This document shows positions 6,975 through 17,250 of a DNA stretch of 64,000 nucleotides, piece by piece. The DNA is taken from contig JAJDAN010000032.1 in NCBI GenBank assembly GCA_029261855.1, positions 62,001 through 126,000 on the forward strand. The letters are read 5' to 3'. The notes below the pieces were generated by a model. That model had not been told where the DNA came from, did no database searches, and worked only from the letters and a program-made list of their open reading frames with translations. The number at the start of each line of letters is the position of its first letter. Position 1 is the first letter of the stretch. Both the position numbers and the translations under genes were made by a program. This stretch comes from Deltaproteobacteria bacterium (GTDB lineage Bacteria; Myxococcota_A; UBA9160; UBA4427).

Positions 6975-7994
6975 ATGGGTGTCCCCGCCATCATCACAGC
7001 TGGGGACCGCGCGGCCGCCAGGGCGGTCTATGGAGAGAGCAAGGTCTACCTCGAAGTCGAGGGGTTGCCGCTCGTCTCCAGGGTCGTGCAGGTCCTGCAG
7101 CGGGTTCCGGAGGTCACCGAGGTCTGGGTGATCGGGAACGCTGCGCGTCTCGAAGCCGCGTTGGCCGCGCCCGAGGTGCAGGCGAGTCTCTGCAAGCCGC
7201 TGCACGTCATCGAGCAGAAGCGCAATCTGTTCGAGAACTGTTGGGAGAGCTACCGCCGGGCGCTGCCCGGAGCGCCTCCCGAGGGCCGCGACCCGGTGGG
7301 CGACGACCGCGACTTCCCGGTCCTCTACCTGTCGGGGGATCTGCCGTTCGCGACGCCCGAAGAGCTCTCCGCATTCATCCGCCTGTCCGAAGAGGCCGAC
7401 TGCGACTACGCGTTGGGACTCGTCCCGAAGGAATCGCTGGCTCCGTTTCTGCCCGCGACCGCCGGCGGCCTGGGCATCGACGTCGCGTACTTCAACATGC
7501 GCGAAGGCCGGTTCCGGCAGAGCAACCTGCACTTCGCGAAGCCCGGTCGCATGGGAGCGCGCGAGCTGATCGAGGAAATGTACGAGCACCGCCACCAGAA
7601 GCGCATCTGGAACATGCTGGCGCTCGGCGTGAAGCTGCTGTTCAACCAGGGGGCCGGGCCGCGCGTCGTGTTCTGGTACTCGCTCATTCATTTGAGCGGG
7701 TTGCTCGACCGCTGGCGCTTGTCCGGGCTGGCGGACTGGGTGCGCCTGGCCAACACACTGAGACGGACCGAGCGGGTTCTCGGCGGGCTGCTCCGCACCC
7801 GCTTCCGCTTCATCGTCACCGAGGTGGGCGGCTGTGCGATCGACGTGGATACCGAAGGCGAGTTCGACGCCGTGAAGGCGCGCTTCCAGGAATGGTCCGC
7901 CCAGCAGGAAGAGCGCGCGAAGGCCGCCTACGGCCGTCTCGGTCCTGAAGCGAGCGCGGGCGAGGGAGCCACGAGCAGGGCGAGCGATGGCTGA
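6975..7994 (+). CDS. MobA-like NTP-transferase domain protein
   Basis: The product has 339 residues. The N-terminal half has the nucleotidyltransferase layout: VPAIITAGDR at the start, GESKVYLEVEGLPLVSRVV as in MobA/GlmU-type enzymes, and VLYLSGDLPF for the metal-binding Asp strand. The C-terminal half (RIWNMLALGVKLLF...VTEVGGCAIDVDTEGEFD) is typical of uncharacterised MobA-like proteins and ends with the D-x-D-T common to sugar-nucleotide transferases. Its stop lies 7 bp inside the next gene, ygfZ, so the genes are coupled. The activated substrate cannot be deduced. Confidence 0.65.
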   Translation: MGVPAIITAGDRAAARAVYGESKVYLEVEGLPLVSRVVQVLQRVPEVTEVWVIGNAARLEAALAAPEVQASLCKPLHVIEQKRNLFENCWESYRRALPGAPPEGRDPVGDDRDFPVLYLSGDLPFATPEELSAFIRLSEEADCDYALGLVPKESLAPFLPATAGGLGIDVAYFNMREGRFRQSNLHFAKPGRMGARELIEEMYEHRHQKRIWNMLALGVKLLFNQGAGPRVVFWYSLIHLSGLLDRWRLSGLADWVRLANTLRRTERVLGGLLRTRFRFIVTEVGGCAIDVDTEGEFDAVKARFQEWSAQQEERAKAAYGRLGPEASAGEGATSRASDG

Positions 7995-9033
7995 CGTCGC
8001 CGACGAGGTTCGCGCCGGCCGCACGAGTCCGGGGCTCTTCGACCTGAGCGGGGCTGCGGGGCCCTCCTTCGCACGCGGCGTGATCGACGTCCGCGGGCGC
8101 GATGCCCCCCGCTGGCTCGACGGCATGATCACCAACGACGTCAAGCAGATCGCTCACGACGGCGCCCGCAACGGATGCTATGCGGCGCTGCTGACCACGA
8201 AGGGACGCATCGTCGCGGACCTGCACGTGCTCGCGCGCGAGCACGGATACTGGCTCGAGACGGCCGCCGCGGTCACGGACGACGTGATCGATCGGCTGCA
8301 GAAATACATCGTCGCCGACGACGTCGATCTCGCCGACGCTTCGCCGGCCTGGGTGCGGCTGGGGGTCGAGGGACCGGGATCGACGGCGATGCTCGCGTCG
8401 ACCCTGGACGACACCGCTCTCGCGGACGTACCCGCCGCCGGCTGGACGGCCGGTTCCATCGCCGGGGTCGCCAGCGTGCTGGCGCGCTTCGGCTGGTCGG
8501 GCGAGGACGCCTGGCAGCTCTTCGTTCCCACCGACGGCGCGACCGCCGTGCGGGATGCACTGACGGCTGCTGGCGCGACGCCCCGATCGACCGAGGCGCT
8601 CGAGGTGCTGCGGGTCGAGGCGGGCATCCCGCGACTCGGCCCCGAGCTCGGCGAGGAGATCTTCCCCGACGAGGCCCGGCTCGACGCGGCAATCTCCCGC
8701 ACCAAGGGGTGCTACACCGGGCAGGAGATCGTCGCCCGCTTGTTCTCTCGCGGGGCGGTCAACCACCTGCTCGTCGGGCTGCGCTTCGAAGGTGAAGCCG
8801 TACCGGCCGGGGAAGCGAAGCTGTACGCCCCGGGTGCCGCGGGTGCACGCGAGAAGGCGACGGGCGAGGTCACCAGCGCCTGTGTGTCTCCCACCGCCGG
8901 CGTCATCGGACTCGGCTACGCCCGGCGCGAGCACGCCGAGCCGGGAACGGCGCTCGTCTGCCGGACGGACGCGGGTGAGATGTCGGCGACGGTCGCGGCG
9001 CTGCCGCTGGTCGAACGCGCCGCAGGCGAGTGA
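7987..9033 (+). CDS. ygfZ: Folate-binding protein YgfZ (CAF17/IBA57 family)
   Basis: The product has 348 residues. The family signature K-G-C-Y-x-G-Q-E is intact as KGCYTGQE (240-247) and includes the conserved cysteine. The N-terminal part (VIDVRGRDAPRWLDGMITNDV) is the usual aminomethyltransferase-like folate-binding domain. YgfZ proteins act in the cytoplasm in assembly or repair of iron-sulfur clusters, with tetrahydrofolate. The start ATG 7987 overlaps the previous stop, and its own stop overlaps the GTG of the next gene, so three genes are translationally linked. Confidence 0.9.
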   Translation: MADVADEVRAGRTSPGLFDLSGAAGPSFARGVIDVRGRDAPRWLDGMITNDVKQIAHDGARNGCYAALLTTKGRIVADLHVLAREHGYWLETAAAVTDDVIDRLQKYIVADDVDLADASPAWVRLGVEGPGSTAMLASTLDDTALADVPAAGWTAGSIAGVASVLARFGWSGEDAWQLFVPTDGATAVRDALTAAGATPRSTEALEVLRVEAGIPRLGPELGEEIFPDEARLDAAISRTKGCYTGQEIVARLFSRGAVNHLLVGLRFEGEAVPAGEAKLYAPGAAGAREKATGEVTSACVSPTAGVIGLGYARREHAEPGTALVCRTDAGEMSATVAALPLVERAAGE

Positions 9034-9758
9034 GTCACAGTCGCGAGCGAGCGGGGCGCGGCGTCATCGTCGTCTTCGCAAAAGCGCCCGGCGCGGGTCT
9101 CGTGAAGACCCGGATGGCTCCGCCGCTGACCCTCGCGCAGGCGTCGGACTTGTACGTGAACCTGCTCGACGACGTACTCGCCACCACCGCGGCGCTGGCG
9201 GCCGAGCAGGGACTCGGCGCGGTGCTGGCCGTCCATCCGGGTGCCGCGGTCATGGACCTGGCGGCGCGCGCGCCCGTCGAATTCCGGGTCGTGGCCCAGC
9301 GCGGTCGCGATCTGGCCCAGCGCATGAGCTGGGCCGCCGCCGAAGCGATGGCGGGCGGCGCGCGCTTCGTCCTGCTGCGGGGTAGCGACAGCCCGACCCT
9401 GGACGGCGAGACCGTGGCCGCCGTCGTCGCGCGTCTCGAACACCCACACGACGCTCGCGACGTCGTGGTGTGCCCGGACCAGGGCGGTGGCTACAGCCTC
9501 GTGGGGCTTCGGCGCTTCCGGCCCGGCCTCTTCGACCACCCCATGAGCACGCAATCGGTACTGACCGACACGTTGGCCCGGGCGAAGGCGCTGGGCCTGA
9601 CGACGGACGTCGTCGGCGCGAGCTTCGACATCGATACCGCCCAGGACCTCGCCCTGCTTGGCGCGGCGCGGGCCGCAGGTGCCGGGTCGCACTGCCCGCG
9701 GACGCTCGCCTGGCTCGACGACAACCTGGTGGAAGACGCGCTCTGGCCCAAGGCCTGA
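9030..9758 (+). CDS. TIGR04282/DUF2064 glycosyltransferase-like protein
   Basis: The product has 242 residues from GTG 9030 (GTGA overlap with the ygfZ stop). Family features are IVVFAKAPGAGLVKTRM at the start (a nucleotide-binding loop with Lys and Arg), LRGSDSPTLDGETV, VVCPDQGGGYSLVGLRR and FDIDTAQDL. Members are GT-A fold enzymes annotated as rSAM/selenodomain-associated transferases or arsenosugar-biosynthesis glycosyltransferases. The gene sits with another nucleotidyltransferase-like gene, but no radical-SAM partner is nearby, so its acceptor is unknown. Confidence 0.8.
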   Translation: MSHSRERAGRGVIVVFAKAPGAGLVKTRMAPPLTLAQASDLYVNLLDDVLATTAALAAEQGLGAVLAVHPGAAVMDLAARAPVEFRVVAQRGRDLAQRMSWAAAEAMAGGARFVLLRGSDSPTLDGETVAAVVARLEHPHDARDVVVCPDQGGGYSLVGLRRFRPGLFDHPMSTQSVLTDTLARAKALGLTTDVVGASFDIDTAQDLALLGAARAAGAGSHCPRTLAWLDDNLVEDALWPKA

Positions 9759-9774
9759 CCGGATCGGCCCCGCT

Positions 9775-10125
9775 TCAGTCGTCGAGGGCGTGACCGCGCA
9801 TCGCCCAGGTCGGGGCGATCTGCAGCTTCTCCATCTTGGCGTAGAGCGTGCGGCGTCCGATCCCCAGGCTGCGGGCGGCGGCGGAACGGTTGCCGCGACA
9901 CTCGCGGAGGGTCTTGGTGATCTTCCAGGCCTCGGCGAGCTCGAGCCAGGCGCGAAGCGAGGGCGCGTCCGCGGTGTCCGGTTGGGCCTTCGCCTGCTCG
10001 AGGAACTGCTCGAATTCGGACTCGACGCTACCCCGGGGCTTCGCCTCGGCCGCGGCGCGACGGGGGGAAAGGTCCGTGGGATCGGAGAGGCTTCGTTCAC
10101 TGCTGTGGATCGGTTCGATACTCAT
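9775..10125 (-). CDS. Small Fis-type helix-turn-helix regulator
   Basis: The product has 116 residues from ATG 10125, chosen because AGGAAGG precedes it closely; the longer frame upstream lacks such a site. The C-terminus carries a Fis-type DNA-binding helix-turn-helix (TLRECRGNRSAAARSLGIGRRTLYAKMEKL), the module that ends NtrC-type regulators. There is no receiver or AAA+ domain; the N-terminal half is acidic and unassigned. It is convergent with the DUF2064 gene and divergent from glnB. A role in nitrogen control is possible from position only. Confidence 0.7.
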   Translation of the reverse strand: MSIEPIHSSERSLSDPTDLSPRRAAAEAKPRGSVESEFEQFLEQAKAQPDTADAPSLRAWLELAEAWKITKTLRECRGNRSAAARSLGIGRRTLYAKMEKLQIAPTWAMRGHALDD

Positions 10126-10341
10126 GCCGGCCTTCCTGTGCAAAGCCCGTACCGACACGTGTTGCGCGGGGACCCACCCAATCGCGGCGCCAGACGACCC
10201 CCAGCGGCGCACGCGGTCCGGCTGCTCGCCAGTCGTGCAGCGCCTGCTCAGGGAGTGGGCAAGTTGCGGCCCAGCTGATGCCGCCACCGCCGTCCGCTCC
10301 ACCCAGGGTGCGTTTCAGGGGGGATCCGGTCCAGGCGGGGT

Positions 10342-10357
10342 GGGTACGCATCTTGCG
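10342..10357 (+). promoter_or_regulatory. Candidate sigma-54 (-24/-12) promoter for glnBA
   Basis: GGGTACGCATCTTGCG matches TGGCAC-N5-TTGCW at the essential GG and GC, spaced 10 bases apart, and at most other positions. It lies about 170 bp upstream of glnB on the same strand, where nitrogen-regulated sigma-54 promoters are expected. No convincing NtrC site was seen, so this is a candidate only. Confidence 0.35.
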
Positions 10358-10435
10358 AACACCTCGGCGCGGGCACGGTCGAGACCCTGCCCATGTGTTC
10401 TCCTCCCGGCCCAAGCGGGGGCGCGAACGTGATAA

Positions 10436-10867
<432 letters not shown>

Positions 10868-10907
10868 GAAAGCAGCGTCCCCTCCAATCCGCAAGAAAGG
10901 AAGCACG

Positions 10908-12323
10908 ATGAACGCGAAGGAATGTCTGGCATTTGCCAAGAAGAACAACGTCGAGATGGTGGATCTTCGCTTCTGTGACTGGCCGGGAACCTGGCAGCAT
11001 TGCTCCTATCCCATCGCCATGTTCGACGAGGACGTCTTCGAAGACGGCATGGGCTTCGACGGCTCGTCGATCCGCGGTTGGCAGGCGATCAACGAGAGCG
11101 ACATGCTGATGGTCCCGGACCCGAGCACGGCGTTCATCGACCCCTTCTTCAAGCACTCCACGATGGTCATCCTGTGCAACATCGTGGACCCGGTCACCCG
11201 CGAGCCCTACCACCGTGACCCGCGCTACATCGCCACCAAGGCGACCAACTACCTGAAGGCGTCGGGCATCGGCGACACCTGCTTCGTCGGTCCCGAAGCC
11301 GAGTTCTTCATCTTCGACGACATCAAGTTCGGCACGGGTCCCAACGAGGGCTTCTTCTTCATCGACTCGATCGAGGGCTCGTGGAACACGGGCGCCGACG
11401 AGCCGGGCGGCAACCTCGGCTACAAGCCGCGCGCCCAGGAGGGCTACTTCCCGGTCCCGCCCGTCGACCACTTCCAGGACCTGCGCACCGAGATGGTGCT
11501 CAACATGCAGAAGCTGGGCATCGTGGTCGAGGCGCAGCACCACGAAGTGGCGTCCGGCGGTCAGGCCGAGATCGACATGAAGTTCGACGAACTTCTGAAG
11601 ATGGCCGACCAGGTGATGCTCTATAAGTACATCGTCAAGCAGACAGCGCGTCAGGCCGGTGTGACCTGCACCTTCATGCCCAAGCCCGTCTTCGAGGCGA
11701 ACGGCTCGGGGATGCACACCCACCAGTCGATCTGGAAGGACGGCGTGCCGCTCTTCGCAGGCGACGGCTACGGGGGCTTCTCGGAGCTCGGCCTCCACTA
11801 CGTGGGCGGTATCCTGAAGCACTCGCGCGCGCTCGCGGCACTCACGAACCCGACCACGAACAGCTACAAGCGACTCACCCCGGGCTACGAGGCTCCCGTG
11901 AACCTCGCGCTCTCGAGTCGCAACCGGTCGGCGTCCTGCCGCATCCCGATGTACAGCCAGAGCCCGAAGGCCAAGCGCATCGAGGTCCGCTACCCCGACC
12001 CGTCGTGCAATCCCTACCTGGCCTTCTCCGCGATGCTGATGGCGGGGCTCGACGGGATCGAGAACAAGATCGATCCGGGCGAGCCGCTGGACAAGAACAT
12101 CTACTCGCTCCCGCCGGAAGAGGCCGCCCGCATCCCGAGCATGCCGGGAAGCCTGGAAGAGGCCCTGGGATGTCTCCAGGAAGATCACGAGTTCCTGCTC
12201 AAGGGCGACGTCTTCACCGCGGATTCGATCTCGAACTGGATCGAGTACAAGCGCGAGGCGGAGGTCAACCCGATCCGCCTGCGGCCGCACCCGCACGAGT
12301 TCGAGCTGTATTTCGATATTTGA
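10908..12323 (+). CDS. glnA: Glutamine synthetase, type I
   Basis: The product has 471 residues from ATG 10908, preceded by AGAAAGGAAG; the longer open frame upstream overlaps glnB and is rejected. Visible signatures are [13 protein letters not shown], the metal-binding [26 protein letters not shown], the ATP-binding [10 protein letters not shown] and NRSAS. Tyr399 in [10 protein letters not shown] is the adenylylation site, so activity is probably tuned by GlnE and PII. The enzyme makes glutamine from glutamate, ammonia and ATP as a cytoplasmic dodecamer. It forms an operon with glnB and ends at a strong terminator. Confidence 0.97.
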   Translation: MNAKECLAFAKKNNVEMVDLRFCDWPGTWQHCSYPIAMFDEDVFEDGMGFDGSSIRGWQAINESDMLMVPDPSTAFIDPFFKHSTMVILCNIVDPVTREPYHRDPRYIATKATNYLKASGIGDTCFVGPEAEFFIFDDIKFGTGPNEGFFFIDSIEGSWNTGADEPGGNLGYKPRAQEGYFPVPPVDHFQDLRTEMVLNMQKLGIVVEAQHHEVASGGQAEIDMKFDELLKMADQVMLYKYIVKQTARQAGVTCTFMPKPVFEANGSGMHTHQSIWKDGVPLFAGDGYGGFSELGLHYVGGILKHSRALAALTNPTTNSYKRLTPGYEAPVNLALSSRNRSASCRIPMYSQSPKAKRIEVRYPDPSCNPYLAFSAMLMAGLDGIENKIDPGEPLDKNIYSLPPEEAARIPSMPGSLEEALGCLQEDHEFLLKGDVFTADSISNWIEYKREAEVNPIRLRPHPHEFELYFDI

Positions 12324-12346
12324 TCCCAGCTCGAGAATGTGTTCAA

Positions 12347-12382
12347 GCAAGGCCCCGTCGACTTCGATTGGCGGGGCCTTGC
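12347..12382 (+). terminator. Strong hairpin terminator after glnA
   Basis: A perfect 11-bp stem, GCAAGGCCCCG (12347-12357) with CGGGGCCTTGC (12372-12382), closes a 14-nt loop 23 bp after the glnA stop. A T-run is absent, as is common at high GC. It overlaps the open frame upstream of the next gene, which argues for that gene's start at 12399. Confidence 0.8.
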
Positions 12383-12398
12383 GCCATACTGGGCGCTC

Positions 12399-13919
12399 GT
12401 GAGCAAGGACCCGAGTCTCCGCGCGCCGTCGCGCATCCCTCGTGTCGGTGACCTGATCGATCTCGAGGTGGCTCTCGAGGAGGATCGGGAGCGGCCGATC
12501 GAGGTGCTGCTCGCTCGCGATGCGCGCATCGGGCGCGAGCTTGCTGCGGCGGGTCTGGATGATCGCGGTCTGGTGCTCGCCTGGGTGGACCGGGTGCGGT
12601 CTTCGCCCGAATCTCCCGGGCAGGCCATCGAGGCCTTGTTGCGGCTGTCGTCGTTGCTGCTCGTCGGGGCCGGACTGTTGTCGGGCGCGCTCGCTGTGGC
12701 GGGCTGGTTGTGGACCGGCGCGCGCGTTCCCGTCAACGTGGTGCAGCTGTGGCCGGCGCTCGTGGGTCTGCAGCTGGTGCTTGCCGTGTTCTGGGTACTG
12801 GTGCGCCTGGCGCCGGGTTGGCTCACGCGCAGCGTTGGCGACGGCTTGTCGACCTGGTTGCCGACCGCGTTCGGCGCGCTGGCCGTGCGCTTCGCGCCGC
12901 CGGGCGCACGCGACGCCTGGAATCGCTTTCGCGCTCTCGACCGGGTCTACGCGGGTCTACGCTTCTGGCGCGCGACCCAGCTCTCCCAGGCGTTCGCGGT
13001 GGCCTTCAACGTGGGTGCGCTGGCGGCGCTCTTCTTCATCCCGACCGTCGACGATCCCGCCTTCGGCTGGCGCAGCCGCCTGATGGATGCCGGCGAGCTG
13101 CAGCGCGTGACGACGGTGATCGCGACGCCCTGGGCGGCGGTCTGGCCCGATGCCCTGCCCACACGCGACGAGATCCTGGCGACCGCGGACTCGAGCCTCG
13201 AGTCCGCAGTCGACGCAGAGGCAGGCGCCGCCGGGCACTCCGAGGTGTGGGCCGCGTGGTGGCCGTTCCTGGTGGCGTCGTTCGTCGTCTACGGGCTGCT
13301 GCCCCGGCTCGTGCTGCGGGGCGTGGCGGGCCTGCGCATGCGCCGGCTGCTCGGCGGAATCGATTTCGATCACGAGGGCTGCGTGCGCTTGCGGGAACGT
13401 TTGCGGCGTCCCGTCGTCGACGGTCGGGCTGCGGGGGAGGAAGTCACAGGCGCTCACCCCGGGAGCCTGGAGCCGCCGCTCGCGCCACTCGAGCTGCCGG
13501 ACCGCGTACAGGTGGTGCGCTGGGCGGGCGTGCCGGGGACCGCCGAGCAGCTCGGCGAGCGCCTCGCACGCGTCTTCGGCGTGATGGTCGACGGGGCCGA
13601 GACGGCGGGCGGGCTCGATCTCGACGCCGACGCGGCAGCGCTCGCTGCGCTGCGCGATGCGGCGGCGGTACTCGTGGTCGTCGAGGCCTGGGAGGCGCCG
13701 AGCGCCGACTACCTCGATTTCCTGCGGAAGCTGCGGGGCGGTCTCGGGGAACGGGCACCGGTGATCGTCTTGACCTGCGATGTGGGGGTCGATGGCCAGC
13801 CCACGGACGTCGACCCGCGACACCTCGCGCTCTGGCGTCGGCACCTGGCCGCGCTCGCCGACCCGTGGCTGCGGGTCGAGGCGCTGCCGGCGGACGCGAG
13901 ACCCCGGGGCGCGTCATGA
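12399..13919 (+). CDS. DUF2868 membrane protein
   Basis: The product has 506 residues from GTG 12399, just beyond the glnA terminator. About four hydrophobic helices are visible: two near residues 75-135, one around 190-205 (FAVAFNVGALAALFFIP) and one near 275-295. A soluble C-terminal domain follows (VQVVRWAGVPGT, AVLVVVEAWEAP, VIVLTCDVG). DUF2868 proteins are paired with DUF3482 GTPases in many bacteria, and here the stop overlaps the GTPase start (ATGA, 13916-13919). The function of the pair is unknown; a membrane receptor plus GTPase switch is an inference from architecture. Confidence 0.8.
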   Translation: MSKDPSLRAPSRIPRVGDLIDLEVALEEDRERPIEVLLARDARIGRELAAAGLDDRGLVLAWVDRVRSSPESPGQAIEALLRLSSLLLVGAGLLSGALAVAGWLWTGARVPVNVVQLWPALVGLQLVLAVFWVLVRLAPGWLTRSVGDGLSTWLPTAFGALAVRFAPPGARDAWNRFRALDRVYAGLRFWRATQLSQAFAVAFNVGALAALFFIPTVDDPAFGWRSRLMDAGELQRVTTVIATPWAAVWPDALPTRDEILATADSSLESAVDAEAGAAGHSEVWAAWWPFLVASFVVYGLLPRLVLRGVAGLRMRRLLGGIDFDHEGCVRLRERLRRPVVDGRAAGEEVTGAHPGSLEPPLAPLELPDRVQVVRWAGVPGTAEQLGERLARVFGVMVDGAETAGGLDLDADAAALAALRDAAAVLVVVEAWEAPSADYLDFLRKLRGGLGERAPVIVLTCDVGVDGQPTDVDPRHLALWRRHLAALADPWLRVEALPADARPRGAS

Positions 13920-15346
13920 CCGCCCCGGTCTTCGCCGTCGTCGGGCACGTGAACCGCGGCAAGTCGAGCGTGGTCTCGACGCTTTCCGCCGACCCGTCGG
14001 TCGCCGTCGACGATACGCCCGGCACCACCCGCGCGGCCCGCGCCTACCCGATGCGGGTGGACGACGAGGTCCTGTACACGCTGTACGACACGCCCGGGTT
14101 CGAGCGCGCGCGGCACGTGCTCGCCTGGCTGCGCGAACGCGAAACCGGCACCGGGGAACGCGCCGCACTGGTGCGGCGCTTCGTCGACGAGCACGCGGGC
14201 ACGGGAGAGTTCGCGCCCGAATGCGAGCTGCTGAAGCCGATCCTCGACGGCGCGGGAATTCTCTACGTGGTCGACGCCTCGATCCCGGCGACGCCCGCGG
14301 TCGAGGCCGAAACCGAGATCCTGCGCTGGACGGGACGACCCCGCATGGCGCTCCTGAATCCCATCGGCGAGCGCGACTTCAGTGCCCAGTGGCGGCCGAT
14401 CCTCGACCAGTACTTCAGCCTGGTGCGGGTCTTCGATGCCCACGAAGCGGACTTCGCGCGGCGTATCGGGTTGCTGCGTTCCCTCGGCGAGCTTTCCGAA
14501 GACTGGCGGCCCGCGATCGACCGGGCCATCGAAGTGCTCGACGGCGATCGCGGCTTCCGGTTGCGGGAAAGCGCGCGCGTCGTCGCGGACGCGCTCGTCG
14601 ATCTGGTGACGCACTGCGAGGAGAAGCGCCTCGACAGCGACGCAGCGTCGGACCCCGAGAAGAGCGGGCTCGAAGCCCGCTACTACGCGCAGCTCGCGGA
14701 ACGCGAGCTGCGCCTGCGTCGCGACCTGCGTCGCCTGCATCTGCACGACGATCTCCAGGTCGAGCAGGCCGTCACCGACGCCGCGAGCGTCGAACAGCTG
14801 GACGAAGATCTCTTCGACCTCACGACCTGGTCCCAGCTCGGCCTGTCCCGCAGCCAGCTCGCGGCGGCCGGTGCGGCGGCGGGTGCCGTGGTGGGTGCCG
14901 GGGTCGACGTCAGCGTCGGCGGTTCGTCCCTTCTGCTGGGGACGGCGGTCGGCGGCATCGCGGGCGCCGCATCGGCGCTGTGGGGTTTCGGTCAGCTGGC
15001 CCAGGTGCGGGTGCTCGGGCTCCAGCTCGGCGGTCGCTTGCTGCGCATCGGTCCGATGTCGAATCGGAACTTTCCCTGGGTGATCCTCGACCGCGCGCTG
15101 GTGTTCCACGCGGCCGTCGCACACCGCGCCCACGCGCGTCGGACGCCCGTCGACCTGAGGGCGGCGGAAGGCGTCGTGGCGGCATTGCCTCGCGACGTGC
15201 GCGGCAAGCTCGAGTCGGCCTTCGAGGTGCTTCGCAAGTCGCCCGGGCCCGATGCGCTGCACGCCGCCACCGCTTCCCTGGCGGGAGAGATCGAGGCGAT
15301 CCTGCGAGAGCGGGAGCCCGGTCGAAGTCCCCCTACACCGAGGTAG
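13916..15346 (+). CDS. GTPase with DUF3482 domain
   Basis: The product has 476 residues; ATG 13916 overlaps the previous stop. The G domain begins with the P-loop GHVNRGKSS (about 9-17), followed by DTPGTTR (switch I threonine) and LYDTPGFE (G3). The G4 position reads NPIGE, not NKxD, so nucleotide specificity may be relaxed. The C-terminal DUF3482 part has Ala/Gly-rich hydrophobic stretches (AAAGAAAGAVVGAGV and LLGTAVGGIAGAASALWGFG) that could insert in or lie on the membrane. It is co-translated with the DUF2868 membrane protein, presumably its partner. Confidence 0.85.
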   Translation: MTAPVFAVVGHVNRGKSSVVSTLSADPSVAVDDTPGTTRAARAYPMRVDDEVLYTLYDTPGFERARHVLAWLRERETGTGERAALVRRFVDEHAGTGEFAPECELLKPILDGAGILYVVDASIPATPAVEAETEILRWTGRPRMALLNPIGERDFSAQWRPILDQYFSLVRVFDAHEADFARRIGLLRSLGELSEDWRPAIDRAIEVLDGDRGFRLRESARVVADALVDLVTHCEEKRLDSDAASDPEKSGLEARYYAQLAERELRLRRDLRRLHLHDDLQVEQAVTDAASVEQLDEDLFDLTTWSQLGLSRSQLAAAGAAAGAVVGAGVDVSVGGSSLLLGTAVGGIAGAASALWGFGQLAQVRVLGLQLGGRLLRIGPMSNRNFPWVILDRALVFHAAVAHRAHARRTPVDLRAAEGVVAALPRDVRGKLESAFEVLRKSPGPDALHAATASLAGEIEAILREREPGRSPPTPR

Positions 15347-15372
15347 TATCGCCGGTCGGGGTCTCTCGCCGG

Positions 15373-17211
15373 ATGGTCTACTGCTTCAGCGAGTTCGAGA
15401 TCGACGAAGACCCGCTGGAGTTGCGGCGGGAAGGACAGGTCCTCGATCTCCAGCCCAAGGTCCTGGCGGTACTGCTGCTGCTGGTTCGCAGTGCCGGTCA
15501 GGTGGTTACCAAGGACGAGATCCTGGCTGCGGTCTGGCCGGACGTCGCGGTGACCGAGGCTTCGCTCACCCGCTGCATCAGCATCATCCGCCGAGAACTC
15601 GGGGACGATGTCGTCAACACCTTGCGGGGTCGCGGGTACCGCATGGGGGTATCCGTCCGCGAGGCCGGCGCACCGCCGCCGCCCGCGCGCCGGAACCGGG
15701 GCTGGCTGTGGGCGGCGTGTGTCGGCGGGGCACTGCTGCTGGTCGTCGCAGCGTGGCTCGGCAGGCCCTTCGCGGAGCTCCCGATTGCGACGAGTTCGGA
15801 GCCTTCGCTGCATCGCACGACGGACGTCGCGGTGATCCCCATCGAAGTGATCGGCATGGAAGACCCCGACGAGCTCGGTCGGCGCATTGCGCTCGAGGTG
15901 ATCGATCGACTCGCGAAGGCCGATGAGCTGCGGGTCGTGCCGGCTTCGACTGTCTCCGGTGTGTCGACGGCGGGCGTCCCGGCCGAAGTCGGTCGGCGCC
16001 TCGGGGCGGGCACCCTGGTGCTCGGCACGATCCGGCCTCGTGCGGGCGCGCTGCGCGTGAGTGTCGAGGTTGTCGAGACGGATACGGGCTTTCCGTCCTG
16101 GTCGCGTTCGTTCGACCGGCCCGCGTCCGAGGCCGAAGCGTTGCCGACGGAGATCGCGGCCCGTGTGGCAACGGTGCTCGGCGCTTCGATCGAGGGCGCC
16201 GTGGGCTACGTCAATGAGGCGGAGATCGAGTCCGCCCGCCTCTACGTCGAAGGGCAGGAGGCGGTGATCCGCGAGAAGCGCGAGCACCTGCTGCGAGCGG
16301 TCGCGTTGTTCGAGCGATCGGTCGAGCTGGACCCGAAGCACGCGCGAGCCTATGTGGCCCTGGCGTCCGCCTACGAACGCCTGTGGGGAGAGGACGAACC
16401 GGGTGCGCCGTGGCTCGACCGGGGAGAGGCGGCTGCCCGGATCGCGCTCGAACTCGTGCCCGAGCACCCCGAGGCGCTGGCGGTGCTCGCTGCCCTGCGC
16501 CGGGACCACAAGGACTGGGCTGGCGCGGTCGCGGGATACGCGGCCGCGATTCGCATGGGTCCCACGGCGCGTGCCCACACCGGCATGGCGCGCGTGCTGT
16601 GCATGATGGGCCGACCGGAAGCGGCCGAGGTGCACGCACGCCGCGCAATCGACCTCGAGCCGACGTCCGCCGACGCGCACTTCACGCTGGCGAGAGTCCA
16701 CTACTACCTGGGGAATCCGGACGCGGCCATCGCGCACCTCGAGCTGGCGGCCAGCCTGGACCCGGGTCTCAAGGATCTGCCAACCCTGCTGTCTCGCGCC
16801 TACCAGGCGGCGGGCCGTCTCGACGAAGCGCGGGAGGCGTTCCTGCTGGTCTCCGCGCGCTGGTTCCGTCCCGTCCTGCGCGTCATGGACCGGGTATTCG
16901 GAACGAACGGGTCGCTCCGGGTCGTCCTGGCCCTCGACGAGTTGCGGCGCGGGACGCGCTGCCCGACCACCGGGATGGGGCAGGCGCTCGTGTGGGCGCG
17001 ACTCGGTGAACCCGAACGCATGTACGAGTGCCTCGAGATGACCGCCCGCAAACACCCGTGGTACGCGGCGTCCGAACCGGGCTTCGCCCCCTATCGGGAC
17101 GACCCGCGCTTCCGCGACGTGCTGGTCCGTGAGGGGCGCCTCCCGCTGGACGGCTCTGAGTGGCCCGTCGCCAGCGCGATCCGGTCGGATCCGATTCAGA
17201 TCAGGAACTGA
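15373..17211 (+). CDS. ToxR/CadC-like membrane transcriptional regulator with TPRs
   Basis: The product has 612 residues. Residues 1 to about 100 form an OmpR-type winged helix (LDLQPKVLAVLLLLVRSAGQVVTKDEIL...VTEASLTRCISIIRRELGD...TLRGRGYRM). A single transmembrane helix follows at about 108-127 (LWAACVGGALLLVVAAW). The periplasmic part resembles the FlgO/adenylate-cyclase-associated region (VAVIPIEVIG...LGAGTLVLGTIRPRAGALRVSVEVVE) and continues into tetratricopeptide repeats. Such one-component regulators bind DNA from the membrane. It lies directly upstream of the dockerin/cohesin operon on the same strand, which it may control. Confidence 0.85.
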   Translation: MVYCFSEFEIDEDPLELRREGQVLDLQPKVLAVLLLLVRSAGQVVTKDEILAAVWPDVAVTEASLTRCISIIRRELGDDVVNTLRGRGYRMGVSVREAGAPPPPARRNRGWLWAACVGGALLLVVAAWLGRPFAELPIATSSEPSLHRTTDVAVIPIEVIGMEDPDELGRRIALEVIDRLAKADELRVVPASTVSGVSTAGVPAEVGRRLGAGTLVLGTIRPRAGALRVSVEVVETDTGFPSWSRSFDRPASEAEALPTEIAARVATVLGASIEGAVGYVNEAEIESARLYVEGQEAVIREKREHLLRAVALFERSVELDPKHARAYVALASAYERLWGEDEPGAPWLDRGEAAARIALELVPEHPEALAVLAALRRDHKDWAGAVAGYAAAIRMGPTARAHTGMARVLCMMGRPEAAEVHARRAIDLEPTSADAHFTLARVHYYLGNPDAAIAHLELAASLDPGLKDLPTLLSRAYQAAGRLDEAREAFLLVSARWFRPVLRVMDRVFGTNGSLRVVLALDELRRGTRCPTTGMGQALVWARLGEPERMYECLEMTARKHPWYAASEPGFAPYRDDPRFRDVLVREGRLPLDGSEWPVASAIRSDPIQIRN

Positions 17212-17250
17212 TCAGGCAACACCGCGGCGTGTTCGGGTACTTCTCGGACG

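Noticed and set aside
12339-12398. Longer start (GTG 12339) for the DUF2868 protein
   Set aside because: It would place the glnA terminator hairpin inside the coding region.
13780-15372. Upstream extension of the ToxR-like regulator frame
   Set aside because: It overlaps the DUF3482 GTPase in another frame and is Arg-rich; the conserved winged helix begins at 15373.
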